Below are positions 11,268 to 22,375 of a stretch of DNA of 64,000 bases, piece by piece. Position 1 is the stretch's first letter. Every line of letters starts with the position of its first letter. The notes beneath the pieces were generated by a model. That model did no database searches and was not told the origin of the DNA. It saw only the letters and a list, made by a program, of their open reading frames with translations. Origin of the DNA: Saururus chinensis (taxonomy: Eukaryota; Streptophyta; Magnoliopsida; Piperales; Saururaceae). The position numbers and the translations under genes were made by a program. Location: positions 24,058,563 to 24,122,562 of the forward strand of contig CP141145.1 of NCBI GenBank assembly GCA_035235625.1. Reading direction: 5' to 3'.

Positions 11268-11378
11268 TGACTGAAACTAGACCGAATTCATCATACTAGA
11301 CAGCAGGAAGGATCAAATCCTTCCTCACCCTTTGTAAGACCCCTTCTCTAAATCTTGAAGGGTCTCATCAAAAGAGAG

Positions 11379-12528
11379 ATGGAATACCAGATTTCAGAGG
11401 TGGAGGAGGCTGTAGACACTCACACTCACACGCAAGCCCAATCCCACCTGTGGAAACTCATCTATGGCTTTGCCGAGTCCCTGGTCCTGAGATGCTCTGT
11501 AGAGTTAGGCCTGCCAGACATCATCAACAGCCATGGTGGGCAGATCACTCTCTCAAAGCTTGCATCAAACCTCCCTTATTCCCACGTTAACACCGACCAC
11601 TTGAGGCGAATCATGCACTTCCTGGTCCACATGAAGCTCTTCAACCTGCAGGAGACTCCAGCAGGGGACGAGGTCTATGGGCTTGAGCCTGCAGCCCAGA
11701 TGCTCCTCAAGGACTCAGAGACGAGCATGGCCCCAATTGTTCTGGGCATGATCCAGAGAGATTTGACAGTGCCATGGCACTTCATAAAAGACGGTCTGAG
11801 ATGTGAAGGGACAGCATTTGAGAAGGCTATGGGGATGAACATATGGGACTACTTGCAGACCCACCCTGAGAAGAGCCATCTGTTCAATGATGTCATGGCC
11901 GGTGAGACCAGGCTCCTTACAGCTTCTCTGGTCACTGGCTGCAAAGATATTTTTGGCAGTGTAGAGTCTGTAGTAGATGTTGGAGGTGGCAATGGTACCA
12001 ACCTCAAGGCCATTTCAAAGGCCTTTCCTCATATTAAGTGCACTGTCTTTGACCTCCCTCATGTTATTGACAATTCACCGGCCATCCCTGGCCTGAATCG
12101 AGTTGCAGGAGACATGTTTCAGTATATTCCAAGAGCTCAAGCCATAATACTGAAGGTATGTGTATGAAGCTTTCAAAAGTAAAGTGTTGGGTCTTTCTCC
12201 TTGCTAATGGGTCTGTTGGTGTTGAATGCAGCTTATCTTGCATGACTGGAGTGACGATGATTGTGTGAAAATTCTGAACAGATGCAAGGAAGCGGTGCCA
12301 GAGGAGGGAGGGAAGGTGATCATTGTAGATGTGGTATTGGATGGCAAGGACGAGGACCATTTTAGCAAGCCAAGAATGGCGTTGGACATTGATATGTTGG
12401 TGTACACGGGAGGGAGGGAGAGGACCGAGGATGACTGGAAGGCGTTGATACTGAAAGCTGGGTACAAAGGTTTCAAGATCAGGGATATTGGTGCCATTCA
12501 GTCTGTGATTGAGACATCTCCCTTCTAA
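11379..12528 (+). CDS. 4'OMT: Benzylisoquinoline O-methyltransferase, 4'OMT-like
   Basis: Two exons, 11379-12155 and 12232-12528, joined in phase 0 (AAG|GTATGT, TGCAG|CTT; intron 76 bp), encode 357 residues, normal for this family. An upstream in-frame TTG is not a start; the ATG at 11379 is used. The N-terminal half carries the dimerisation fold (LWKLIYGFAESLVLRC, 24-39). The SAM-binding loop VDVGGGNGT is at 199-207, FDLPHVI at 224-230, GDMF at 244-247, and the catalytic His in LILHDW is residue 263. From memory, EKAMGMNIW, MAGETRLLTASL and RERTEDDW match (S)-3'-hydroxy-N-methylcoclaurine 4'-O-methyltransferase better than norcoclaurine 6OMT, but the two are close relatives. The enzyme is cytosolic and makes reticuline from the product of CYP80B. 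A possible poly(A) signal AATAAG is at 12569-12574. The exact regiospecificity is uncertain. Confidence 0.92.
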
Positions 12529-13910
12529 CTGTAGAAGGTGGATTTCTCCTCGTATTTTTTTTATCTCGAATAAGATTTCTAATTGACTCTCGTTGTGAGA
12601 ACCTTAAATGTCAGTGAACACTTCAGATTGTTGGCGTTCCATTCTTAATTAAATAGTCGAATAGATCCTCGAACCATGATCCAGGATGGCAATTAACTAT
12701 TTAATGTGTTTATATGCACCCCATTAATTTTTTTAAGTACTTTAAAAATTAAAATATTTAGCATTTTTTACTTGCTCTCCTAATCCCAATAACCCTTATT
12801 ACTTCTCACTTATTGTCTAAATTAAAATAACTCTATATTTTTTCTTCAACTCCAATGATGGCAACATCATCTCTGACGTTGGTGGTAGTTGCCTTAATCC
12901 TCCTTTTTTTTTCTTTTTCTCTTATTCCTCCTTTTCTACAGCGCCTAGTGGCATGCCATGAAGGAGCAATTATGCAATAGGCTAAAAGAGGGGTGGCTAC
13001 AACCAAAGCTGCAACTTTTTTTGTCACATTAGCATTGGCCACCCCTCTTTTTTTGCCGTTCGAGGCAGCATGAGGTTGAAAAGGAGGAGGAATAAGAGAA
13101 AGAGACACAACCAGGGGAGTGGAGACCTGGCTAGCAGCACTATGACATGAGGTGGGGCTAGAGTACATGTCACTGGTGCTAAAAAAGGACGATAGGGTAG
13201 ATTGAGGTGGGGCTTAGTAACATTGATATCATCTTGCAGACTCCTAGATTCAAACAACTTGATCTAGAGTCAATGGTTCTAAAACTAATGGAGCAATAAT
13301 CAATACAATCAAATTCATTGGTTTAGGTACAAAGCATATGCACATATATAGAAGGCTTATTTATAGTCTTAATTTTATGTCTAGCTATTTAAATTAAAAT
13401 TAATTAAACCATGATCTTTTCATACATTATATTTACTTTATATTCTTATACATTTACAGGTGAATTGGGGAGTTTAAAAGAATCAACAAATTTTGTAATG
13501 AAAGAAAATGATACATATTTTGTAATTTCTTTTGTGATAAAGTTAGATCGATATTGGTTTCATTCTAGTTATTTGGTATTTTTTAGTTAGCCAAATGCAT
13601 TGGATTTATGGTTTGTAAGACAAGAGATGATATTTAGTTTAATATTAAGGCATTCAAGTTTATTTAAACAAAATAGAAAGTGAATGATTTATGCCGATCA
13701 TATTAAAATATCTTTTGTATTATTAATTTATACAACTCCCTTTATTTTGTATATTTTTAAATATCCTCCCCCTACCCCCTACGATATAATAACTAAAAAA
13801 ATTATATTTATTTACGATATAATTATTATTTTTTTACAACAAATAAATTTGTTGCAAAATATATACTATTTACTACAAATAAAATTCACGGGAGACTACT
13901 GCAACACCTT
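12529..13910. other. Intergenic, no gene recognised
   Basis: Past the methyltransferase 3' UTR the sequence is AT-rich. Minus-strand open frames at 12833-13257 are low-complexity and lack domains. Confidence 0.5.
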
Positions 13911-15430
13911 GTAAGGCATAAGGTCATAGGTGTTCCAGGGGTAGAGGTTATTCACAAAGATACTCTAAAACACTTGGTAGAGAGGGAAAAACTCTTAAAC
14001 AGCTAAAGCATTCCCCTTCTTCCACTCACCCTGACCCCTGCAAAGCTCCTCCTTGATAGCCATGACCTCCTTATGGGAAGGAACCACGGGCTAGAGCCTA
14101 GAGGCCATTGGAGTAGACTGCGAAGCCCATGACTAGGTCAGTGCCCTCCGTCTGGACTCGGTGGAGAACTCCGCTGATGGAGAAGAACTCCATGCCACCG
14201 TGGTAGAACCTAGTCATCACGGCACAGACAACTCTGGTGGTGGACGGAGAAGCTACTCTACCTCAGTCGAAGAGACTTTGTCCTTGGTGGATGGACAAAA
14301 ATCCCGTGTACCCTGGCGAGTAACTTGTGGTGTAATATGGTGCGGTGCTCCTGGATGACAAGCTGCTGAAGCTGAAGGGGGAGGTGATCGTTCACTTGAT
14401 CCGACGAGGAGGGTCGAACCGGCAGAGGACACACAAGTGGGCTGGTGTAGTCCTGGGTTTTAGTGAGGGAGTCGACTAGGGAGTCCTTTTGTGCTGGTGG
14501 TTGGGCAGATCCTCTCACTAAGTGTCTGGGAAAAGCCTGTGATCCCTGACACAAGGCTGTCAATTAAGCATGTTGGCAAGCTGCTCTCCGTTTGGGTGGC
14601 TGTTGGACTATTTGGGAGTCGGACACATGATCGACCCTGTAGACTAGTCAAGAGTGATGGAGGTGACCGACCCTATGTCGAGGACTTGTGTCAAGCTTGC
14701 ATCTTCGTCAGCATTACAGTCCCCGTTATAGACCCGTTGGGTCACTACACCCCAGAAGACACACACCCCTTCCCCAACGGCGATCAAAGGGACAATCGGG
14801 CGAGTCAGTGGATTCCCACCCAAATGGTTATCACCGTACCCACAAGACCTGACTCCTGACCCCTGCTTAAGCACCCACACTAACCCAACCAACATTGGAT
14901 CGAATCTACTTAGACGAGAATTTCATCGGGCGAACCGGATTAGATCCTCTAAAGAGCAATAAGAAAAGCTCATTGTTGGCTCCTCATAATGATGTGAATG
15001 TGAGAATTACAAAGTGCACCATTATGCCTCACAATGCACCCAAGCGGCCACACCACATACACGCATGTATGTACACCTTCAGGGCACCTTTACTTAGTCA
15101 CTCCACCCATGGAAGGTCTCTTTACATCTAAAAGACAAAGTCTAAGGAAGAACATTTCCTAATATAGTCCCCCTTTATTTCACTTCCTTTTCTACGTGGG
15201 ATTAAGAAAAACTCCTTTAGAAACTTTTAAGTGAAAAGCTTCCTAAGTTAAAAAATTATTTTTGGCTAAAAGGTTTATTTCATAACAAAGCTAGACTCAA
15301 AGACTCCTGGATTGGATATATGATAAAACCCGAGCCGGTGATATCCCTAGGTTTTGCCTTATAAGCCAAATATAGTAGGCTTCAAGTGGACAATCCACTT
15401 CATCCTTCTAGCCTCAAAACCCAACAGTTG
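13911..15430. other. GC-richer unclassified segment
   Basis: This 1.5 kb is clearly richer in GC than its flanks and is open in several frames at once, with no frame that resembles a protein family I know. It may be an old retroelement piece or scrambled gene fragments. On the minus strand around 14110-14210 the reading EFFSISGVLHRVQTEGTDLV looks protein-like but was not identified. Confidence 0.3.
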
Positions 15431-18162
15431 TGAGTACCTTCATCAAGAATTTATAACATATTATTGTCACTAATTTCAATATCCCCTTCATCTCCTTCCG
15501 CAAGGGTAACATTTCTTCATACCTTTTAGTAGTTCCCGTAGACTCTGCCCTCCATGAAGAATTCCCACACATACAATCTAGAAATATTGCCAAATAAATA
15601 TAAGATTATTGACCTCAATTGCCTTCAATAAGAAAAAAACACCGACTCCTACCAAGATGTAATTAGTTAGTGAAAGTTCACCAACAAAGCTATGTACTAG
15701 TTAAACTTTTTCAGTTGTCCATCACAGGAATACCCTTCACTATAAGCTGAATTTTTGTGTGAAGTACAAGTAGAATACCTTGTTCTCCGATATCCTATTA
15801 ACTTGAGGAACTGGATATAATATCTTATAATTGAGGAGTTAAGTATATAATATCCTTTAATTTAAAGGGTTGAGAGTAATATTTTATAATATTAGGGATT
15901 TTGTGTAATATTCTAAATACAAGAGAGACTAATAAAGTAAAATTAAGGGAATTCAAAATAATTAAATATTACACAGAAGGACTAACTTATGAAGGAAGTG
16001 AGGTATCATGAGTTTTCTTATGGAAGAAGATGGCTTTCGGATATTAGAAGGAAGGTTCTGAAGCCTTGGGGTATTTTAGTAAAATATTATGACGGGATAA
16101 GTATAACGTCCTCTATAAATGGAATGTCTCAAGTACATTGCTTCCAAATACTCCATCCCTCGGGGCGGGGGGAGGGGGGGGGGCGGTAATATGTTGGCCA
16201 TTCAGTCAGTTGGTGTTAACACACATGTAATCGCTTTGCGAAGTGGAGAAACTTATCTCTAGTGTTGTTTAATAGTGTGTTATGGGCATAAATAGATGAT
16301 TTGAGGTAGAAAACCGATCTCTAAGCCTTGGAGGCAATTTGAGCATGGAGAAAAATATTTTGTAGGAAGCAAAGTCGCTCGCAACAGAGAAGTTATGACC
16401 ACATAGGTCGCTATACTGGAGGTGGCATGCAAGCTTGAAAATTTGAAAGTTTGAAGGTAAGATCTTTCGTTAATATTAATAGTGAAGTGTTTTATGATTT
16501 CTTAATCAAAATCCATGATAAATCGTTGAGAGTTGTGTACGACTGCATTATTGGGTGTATTGTGTTTGGGTTTAATCTTGAAAAGATAGAGCGAGATTGG
16601 TAAAATGGGAATGAAATGGGTTCTAAAGGTCATGGAGGGAACTCTAGAAAGGTTCACGGTGGGTTAAAAACCCAAATGGGCATAAGAATTACAAAAAAAA
16701 AAATAGGGGCATTAACACATAACTACAATTTTTTTTTATAATTACAAATAAGTACAATAACTATTTTACTTATTATAAAACATCATTTAATGATAGTTGT
16801 TGAATAAAAAACTGAAAATACCCACCTTTAATAAAACTTTCCACCTCTTTACTTCATTCTCGGTCTCTCTGAGTAGCTGTCGCCCCCGCTCCATCCAGTC
16901 TCTGCACCTCCGTTACTCACCGAGACCCTCCTCCGTCCTCTCTTGTTGTTGTCTCTCCTCGTCTGCTCTCCATCCTTTGTCACTCGCCAAGGCCCTGTCT
17001 CTGCAGCATTTCCCCAGTTTCATCTGGATTACTCACCTCCGGCTTTCATATCTCATCTCCTCTTTAGGTGTTTTCGCCCTACTAGTTATCACTCATTCAA
17101 CACTCAAAAGCCTTAATTGTTCTCTGCTGCAGCTTCCATTTACTTCACTCTTCTCGCTTGAAGTCCCGTATTCCACTTGAGATCTGGTCCGATCTTGTCT
17201 AATAGATCAAAAATCAGAGGGTGAGGGTCGATTATTTGTCTGGGTTTATCCTAATTTGAGCTTGTTCATTGTCATTTTGGGGTTTTTTGTTATTTTTTTG
17301 GTGTTGAGCTACTGGTTTAGTTTCATTAATGAGATGATGGTTTTTGGATTATCTCTTGTTTAATTCATTCTTTACCTGCTTATTCTGTTGTGGTAATGAT
17401 TGCGGGAGCATTTTTTTGTCCAGGTTGATGGTTCAAAACAGGTGACTTATTTGACTTGTGGAGTACATTGAGTCAATGCTTATGCCACTCTAATAAAACC
17501 GCCCAATGTTTTGGATTCTGGTATGGAATAAATGGAATGCTAACCCTTGTACAGTATTTCAAACTGATTCAAATAGAATCTAACTGACCGAAGTTACACA
17601 ATATATTATTTGTTGAACTAGTATTATTTACCAACTATTCATTCAATTTGAAAACATGGAAATATCATTAACCAACAATTATCTGTCTTAACTCTTTAAG
17701 TGTCATCCTAAAGGTAAAGTCACACAATTGTTACTTTCCCTTTTGGGGTAGATCTACAGAGTATTGTTGGCTTGTTTATGACATCAAGTATGTTATGTAT
17801 GCGTAATAACAAAGTCTGTGTTTCTGTGTTTAGGGCCTATTTTGGCCAAACATTTAATGTGTTGGGTTAGGTAGCATACGTTTAATTAAGTGAAGTAGAA
17901 ATTGTTTTAGAGGTATCATATGTTGTTGTTTTCTTTTTTCTTTTTTAAATCTGGATGCCCTCCATTGTTGAGGAGCTCCAAGATGTGTTTCGCTTTTGTT
18001 ATGTTGTTTTTTATTCCTGACAATTATGTTGTTTTCATTTCTAGTTGATTTCAAATCGCCTTGATTTTCTTACAAATATATTAGTTTGTTTGCGTATAAG
18101 TTTTTTACAAGCTATTGTTTATGGAGTTTGAGATTTATCCCAAATAGAGGTATATAACAGCT
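15431..18162. other. Intergenic; possible LTR-like piece and a G-run
   Basis: Around 15770-16690 the pattern of a CTCTATAAATGG box followed by leader-like sequence resembles an LTR, but I could not set its ends. A G-rich run at 16162-16186 could form a quadruplex. The 16840-17200 stretch is CT-rich and resembles a 5' UTR, but no coding exon follows closely. Confidence 0.3.
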
Positions 18163-18445
18163 GCAACATGATCATGTTGCCCTACATTTTATTTTTGTAA
18201 CTAGATTTCAAAGGGTAGCATGACAGGCAGCATGATCATGCTGCCCTGGATTTCAAAGGTAGGATGATCATGCTGCCTTGCAATTTCCATTGGATTTCAA
18301 AGGGCCCTGCAATTTCCACTTGATTTCAAAGGGCAGCATGATCATGCTGCCCTACAATTTCCACTTGATTTCAAAGGGCAGCATAATAATGCTGCCATAC
18401 AGTTTTTATTGGATGCTACCCTGTAATTTCCACTGGATTTCAAAG
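18163..18445. repeat. Array of perfect palindromes centred on ATGATCAT
   Basis: A block of about 50 bp repeats irregularly. It joins a palindrome to a spacer containing TTTCCACTTGATTTCAAAGG. GGCAGCATGATCATGCTGCC, a perfect 20-bp palindrome, is at 18226-18245 and 18332-18351. An 18-bp relative, GCAACATGATCATGTTGC, is at 18163-18180, and decayed versions lie between and after. Confidence 0.85.
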
Positions 18446-18760
18446 GATATAATGTTGCATTATCTACTTTAAATTATTAACCACTTCACAAACAAACAAG
18501 TTAGGGTATTTTCTCAAGGAATATGGTCATAACATTTATAATGTTCTTTTTTAGTCTTTTTGGTCTCATGTGTGGTATTCTATGTCATATCTTTCTCATA
18601 AACACCTAAAAATGTTAGTAGTATGATATGTGGTATGAGTTAATGCACTATATTGTTAGCTAAAGAACTTCTGAATAAATGGTTTTTGGAGATCTGAATT
18701 GATAAATATTTTTGGCTTACTTATCTCAGGATTTCACTATATGGTGTGTTTATTTGCCAG

Positions 18761-18791
18761 GCTGTCATGGTTGAACGTTTTATTGAAGCAG
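18761..18791 (+). other. Candidate 31-bp micro-exon
   Basis: A TTTATTTGCCAG acceptor, 31 bp reading AVMVERFIEA, and a GCAG|GTATC donor. It lies about 45 bp before a solo LTR whose other side carries a plausible coding frame, so it could be part of the same, now split, gene. Splice motifs alone are weak evidence. Confidence 0.25.
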
Positions 18792-18836
18792 GTATCACGT
18801 ACGTATCAATTGCAGCAATTATTTTTTGGGAGTAAT

Positions 18837-20525
18837 TGTAATGACCCGTTTTTCGGTTACACTTAACTCGGGTGGGTTAAGGGTAATTTAATAATTTGAG
18901 GTTAGTGTTAGGGGGTTTCATTAGGTGAAATCCCCGTATCCGGGTAGAGCTCGGAGTAACGAGTGTAATGGATCGAAGAACACACGAAACGGAGGTCGGG
19001 AACGAAAGTTATGACCTCAGGAAGTGTGCCACATGGGCGGGGCCTGCTCGAAAAGTGCGGGATAACCTACCCATGTGTGGTCTAGTTTCAAAGGGCTCAT
19101 CGATACGAGTCTATCGGTACTAAGAACACACGATTCCGACCTCGAAAAAAAATGTCATATGGGCGGGACCCACTTTGAAAGTGCGGGATGACCTACCCAT
19201 GTTTTGGTCTTATTTCGAAGGGCTCGTTGACACGAGTCCATCGGTATCAAGAGCGTGCGATTCCAACATCAAGGTTGGAAGTTATCGCATTTTGAAGTTA
19301 AGATATTATTTAAATAAAATAATGTCTTTCTGGATAGGATCAACGACGCAGTGGATAGGACTACTGACAAAGCGGATATGATTGATAGTGGATAGGATTG
19401 CTGACAAAGCGGATAAGATCGATAGTGGATAGACTTGCTGACAAAGCAGATAGGATTGATAGTGGATAGGATTGCTGACAAAGCGGATAGGGTTGACACG
19501 TGTCAACCTCACATCTATCAAATTCTTCTATAAATAGCATCCTTGACATCCAGAAAAAGGGAGGAGAATTCTCTCCCACGTTTTCCTATTTCTCTCCCAC
19601 GTTCAGAAACTTCTATTCTTCGTTTCTCACTCATTTTAAGTCCGATTCGAGTCATTCTTGAGGCGTTCCTAGCTAATTCGAGGGTGATCTACGCAATGGC
19701 ATAGTCCATCCCTCAAGTTGGCACTCCTAGAAGAGAGAAATGAACCGGGGCAAGAGGAGGCTATGTCCGCTGTCTCCGGAAGGGGAGGACGCCCAGAAAG
19801 GAGCATCCCGAATACCGCTACCTCGTGAGACATCAGGGGAGTAAGAGTTTCTTACCTTCTATTTAATTATGGAATGACATGTGTTAGTTGTGGTGTGTGC
19901 CGTCTCACTCTAGATTAGAGAGAGACGGGTTGTGCGTGTGTTATATTATGATATGTGTTGCTTATATGCATGATGTGTGCCGTCTCGCTCTGGGTTAGAG
20001 CGAGACGGGTTGTGTGTGTGTTCGTTCTCGGCTCAGTGATGGAGTGAGACGTGTGAATGTGATGTATCCGCTCTGGAATAGAGCGAGGCATGTTGTGGTG
20101 GTCGTGTGGTGCTCGTCTCTATGAAAGAGCGAGATGTGTGTTGCCGGTGTTTTATCAGGTTTTTGTATAACTCCGATTAAATATTCGGAGATACGTATTT
20201 TCTACGTATGTGTTTTTGGTATGCCAGTTGTATGTAGTAGCCAATAGGCAGAACTACGTCCGGATCCGATCGTATCGGAGTAACATCGTGGATGTTATCC
20301 GATATGTATGTAGGCAACCAACGGCAAGGCAACGTTGGCCCGGTCCGAATTAGTTATATAATTAGGCCAGTTCTTGCCTACGCGCAATAGAGCGCTAAAG
20401 TTCTGTAGCGCGTAGAGGAATGAAAAGACTCTCGCACTCAGAGTGTGTTGCTTTTGGTTCTGGGTTTGGTTTTCATCAATTTCGGACCCCCGGACCCGGG
20501 TCGGTTTTCGGGTCGGGGCGCCACA
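18837..20525. mobile_element. Solo LTR of a Ty3/Gypsy-type element (fossil)
   Basis: About 1.69 kb that starts TGTAATGACCCG and ends in CCACA, with flanking GTAAT and ATAAT as a slightly decayed 5-bp target duplication. TATAAATAG lies near 19530. Internal repeats include 38-bp units (about 19333-19497) and GAGACGG-type units (about 19900-20140). The ends and length resemble Tekay/Del LTRs. No internal coding region accompanies it, so it is a remnant, probably of moderate age. Confidence 0.7.
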
Positions 20526-20626
20526 ATAATTAATTTAACAGTGTCAGCAATATTTAATCAACCAAGGGAAGCCTACATGGGAAATCTTTAGTTGGATGCT
20601 TACATGGGATTTGATTAGATTGGAGA

Positions 20627-20842
20627 ATGGTTGACAAAAATCTAGAGAAGCCTAAAGATTCCAACCAATGGAAGGAGCAAAGAAGACCTTTTCCCATACC
20701 GGACAGTTTATCAAAAACCCAAGAAGAGCTGGAAGAGGAAGAGAAATTAATGATGTTGGAGTCGCCCTACATAAGACTCCTCAAAAGTAAAGGGAGGTTT
20801 CCTGCTTGGTACTCTCCAGCACCGGATCATGAAACCGATTGA
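20627..20842 (+). CDS. Unrecognised short coding frame, possible last exon
   Basis: 71 codons from ATG to TGA with a strongly plant-like acidic and proline-rich composition: RPFPIPDSLSKTQEELEEEE, then SPYIRLLKSKGRFPAWYSPA and a DHETD end. The pattern looks like the conserved C-terminus of a real protein, but I cannot name the family. If this is a last exon its true 5' border lies upstream of the ATG, towards the solo LTR. Normal-looking intergenic sequence follows. Whether the gene is still expressed after the LTR insertion is unknown. Confidence 0.4.
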   Translation: MVDKNLEKPKDSNQWKEQRRPFPIPDSLSKTQEELEEEEKLMMLESPYIRLLKSKGRFPAWYSPAPDHETD

Positions 20843-21189
20843 TGTAGTCGATTTTCTTATAAAGTTTTACCAATCTAGTGTGAATATTATTATGTGTACA
20901 TATTTATTCATAGTCTTTTATCTTCATTAGAGCTTTTGAGAAGCAATAACTATGATATGGATTCTATTATGTAGCAATTTCATATTCAAGCGATCTAGGT
21001 ACTGGACTTTAAGAAGACTTGTTCTTTAGTTCTCATTTTCAATTCAACCTGAACTTGATTCATTAATGCATTGTATAAAGAGCTTGTGCTTGTTAATTGA
21101 AGTTGTGATTAGGCCTCAAGTAAAAAATGACTATTTATCTTCGTTGCATGCACCCACACCCTGAGACACATGTTAATGGTATCAAGAAT

Positions 21190-22165
21190 TTAAAATTAAA
21201 AACTCTAATTAGATTCTATTGTCTAAATTATCATAAAAGTGTAAGGTATTAACCACATTAAATATCATAAAATTTTAAAAATTAAATAAAATATTTTTAT
21301 GGGATAGCATGATATTGTTATAGCGTAAAAAGGTAAAAAAACTCATACAAAGACAAATTTTGAAAACTCTAATTAAATTCTATTATCTAAATTATCATAA
21401 AAGTGTAAGACATAAATGACATTAAATGTTATAGAATTTTAAAAAATTAATGAAGTATTTTCATGAAACAGCATGCTAGTGTTGTGGCGTAAAAGGACAA
21501 AAAAAAATTCGTACAAGGATAAAATTTGAAAACTCTAATTGAATTCTGTCTAAATTATGATAAAAGTATAAGGCATTAACGACATTAAATGTTATAGAAT
21601 TTTAAAAATTTAATAAAGTATTTTTATGGGACAACGTGATAATATTGTGGTGTAAAAAGGCAAAAAAATCTTGTACAAGGACAAAATTTGAAAACTCTAA
21701 TTGAATTATGTTGTCCTAATTAATATAAAAGTGTAAGGCATGAACCACATTAAATGTTATAGAATTTTAAATATTTAATAATATATTTTCTTAGGACAGC
21801 ATGACAGTGATGTTGTGGAAAAAGGCAAAAAAAACTCATTAAAGAGTAAAATATAAAAACTTTAATTTAATTATATTGTGTAAGTTATCATAAAAGTGTA
21901 AGGCATGAACTATATTAAATGTTATAGAATTTTAAATATTTAATAATGTATTTTTTTTAGGACAGTATGATAGTATTATTTCGAAAAAAAATAAAAAAAC
22001 TCATTAAAGAGCAAAATTTGAAAACTCTGATTCAAGTTTATTGTCTAAATTATTATAAAGGTGTAAGGCATGAACTACATTAAATGTTATAGAATTTTAA
22101 GTATTTAATAACATATTTTCATTGGACAACATAATAATGTTGTGGCAAAAAAATAAATATTAAAA
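21190..22165. repeat. Tandem array, unit about 165 bp, six copies
   Basis: The phrase AAAACTCTAATT recurs near 21197, 21364, 21529, 21691, 21856 and 22021, each followed by AAAAGTGTAAGGCAT and TTATAGAATTTTAAA blocks, giving a 160-167 bp period. The units are AT-rich and clearly diverged from each other. The array ends close to the broken HSP70 gene. Confidence 0.85.
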
Positions 22166-22375
22166 AGTGCTTTTAAAAATTTTATTTTTCTTTACCTAAT
22201 GTAGTAAATTCTAAATTTTTTTTTTAAAGAATTTATTATTAATCAAAAGAAATAATATAAAAGCTATGTATTAATAATGAGTAATCAATTTGAACTAATA
22301 GAAAATAAAAATAAAAAAAATACAAGGTAAATATAAACATAAAATTCAATAAAAATTTAAATAAATGTATTTAAA

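Larger units (their letters stand above)
9678..11378. promoter_or_regulatory. Shared divergent promoter region of the P450 and methyltransferase genes
   Basis: The two start codons face away from each other across 1.7 kb with no other gene. I see two G-boxes, CACGTG at 10052-10057 and 11015-11020, two W-boxes, TTGACT at 10688-10693 and 10793-10798, and a TTGACGTC site at 10410-10417. In Coptis, a WRKY and a bHLH factor are known activators of benzylisoquinoline genes, so these motifs fit. Short motifs occur by chance in 1.7 kb, so their role is an inference. For the P450 side only a weak TATA-like stretch (9819-9826) was seen. Confidence 0.6.

Noticed and set aside
11355-11378. An upstream in-frame start for the methyltransferase (MKGLIKRE...)
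   Set aside because: The codon at 11355 is TTG. The first ATG in frame is 11379, which fits the family length and the TATA position.
18278-18472. Open frame with repeated FHLISKG words
   Set aside because: It is the translation of the palindromic array at 18163-18445.
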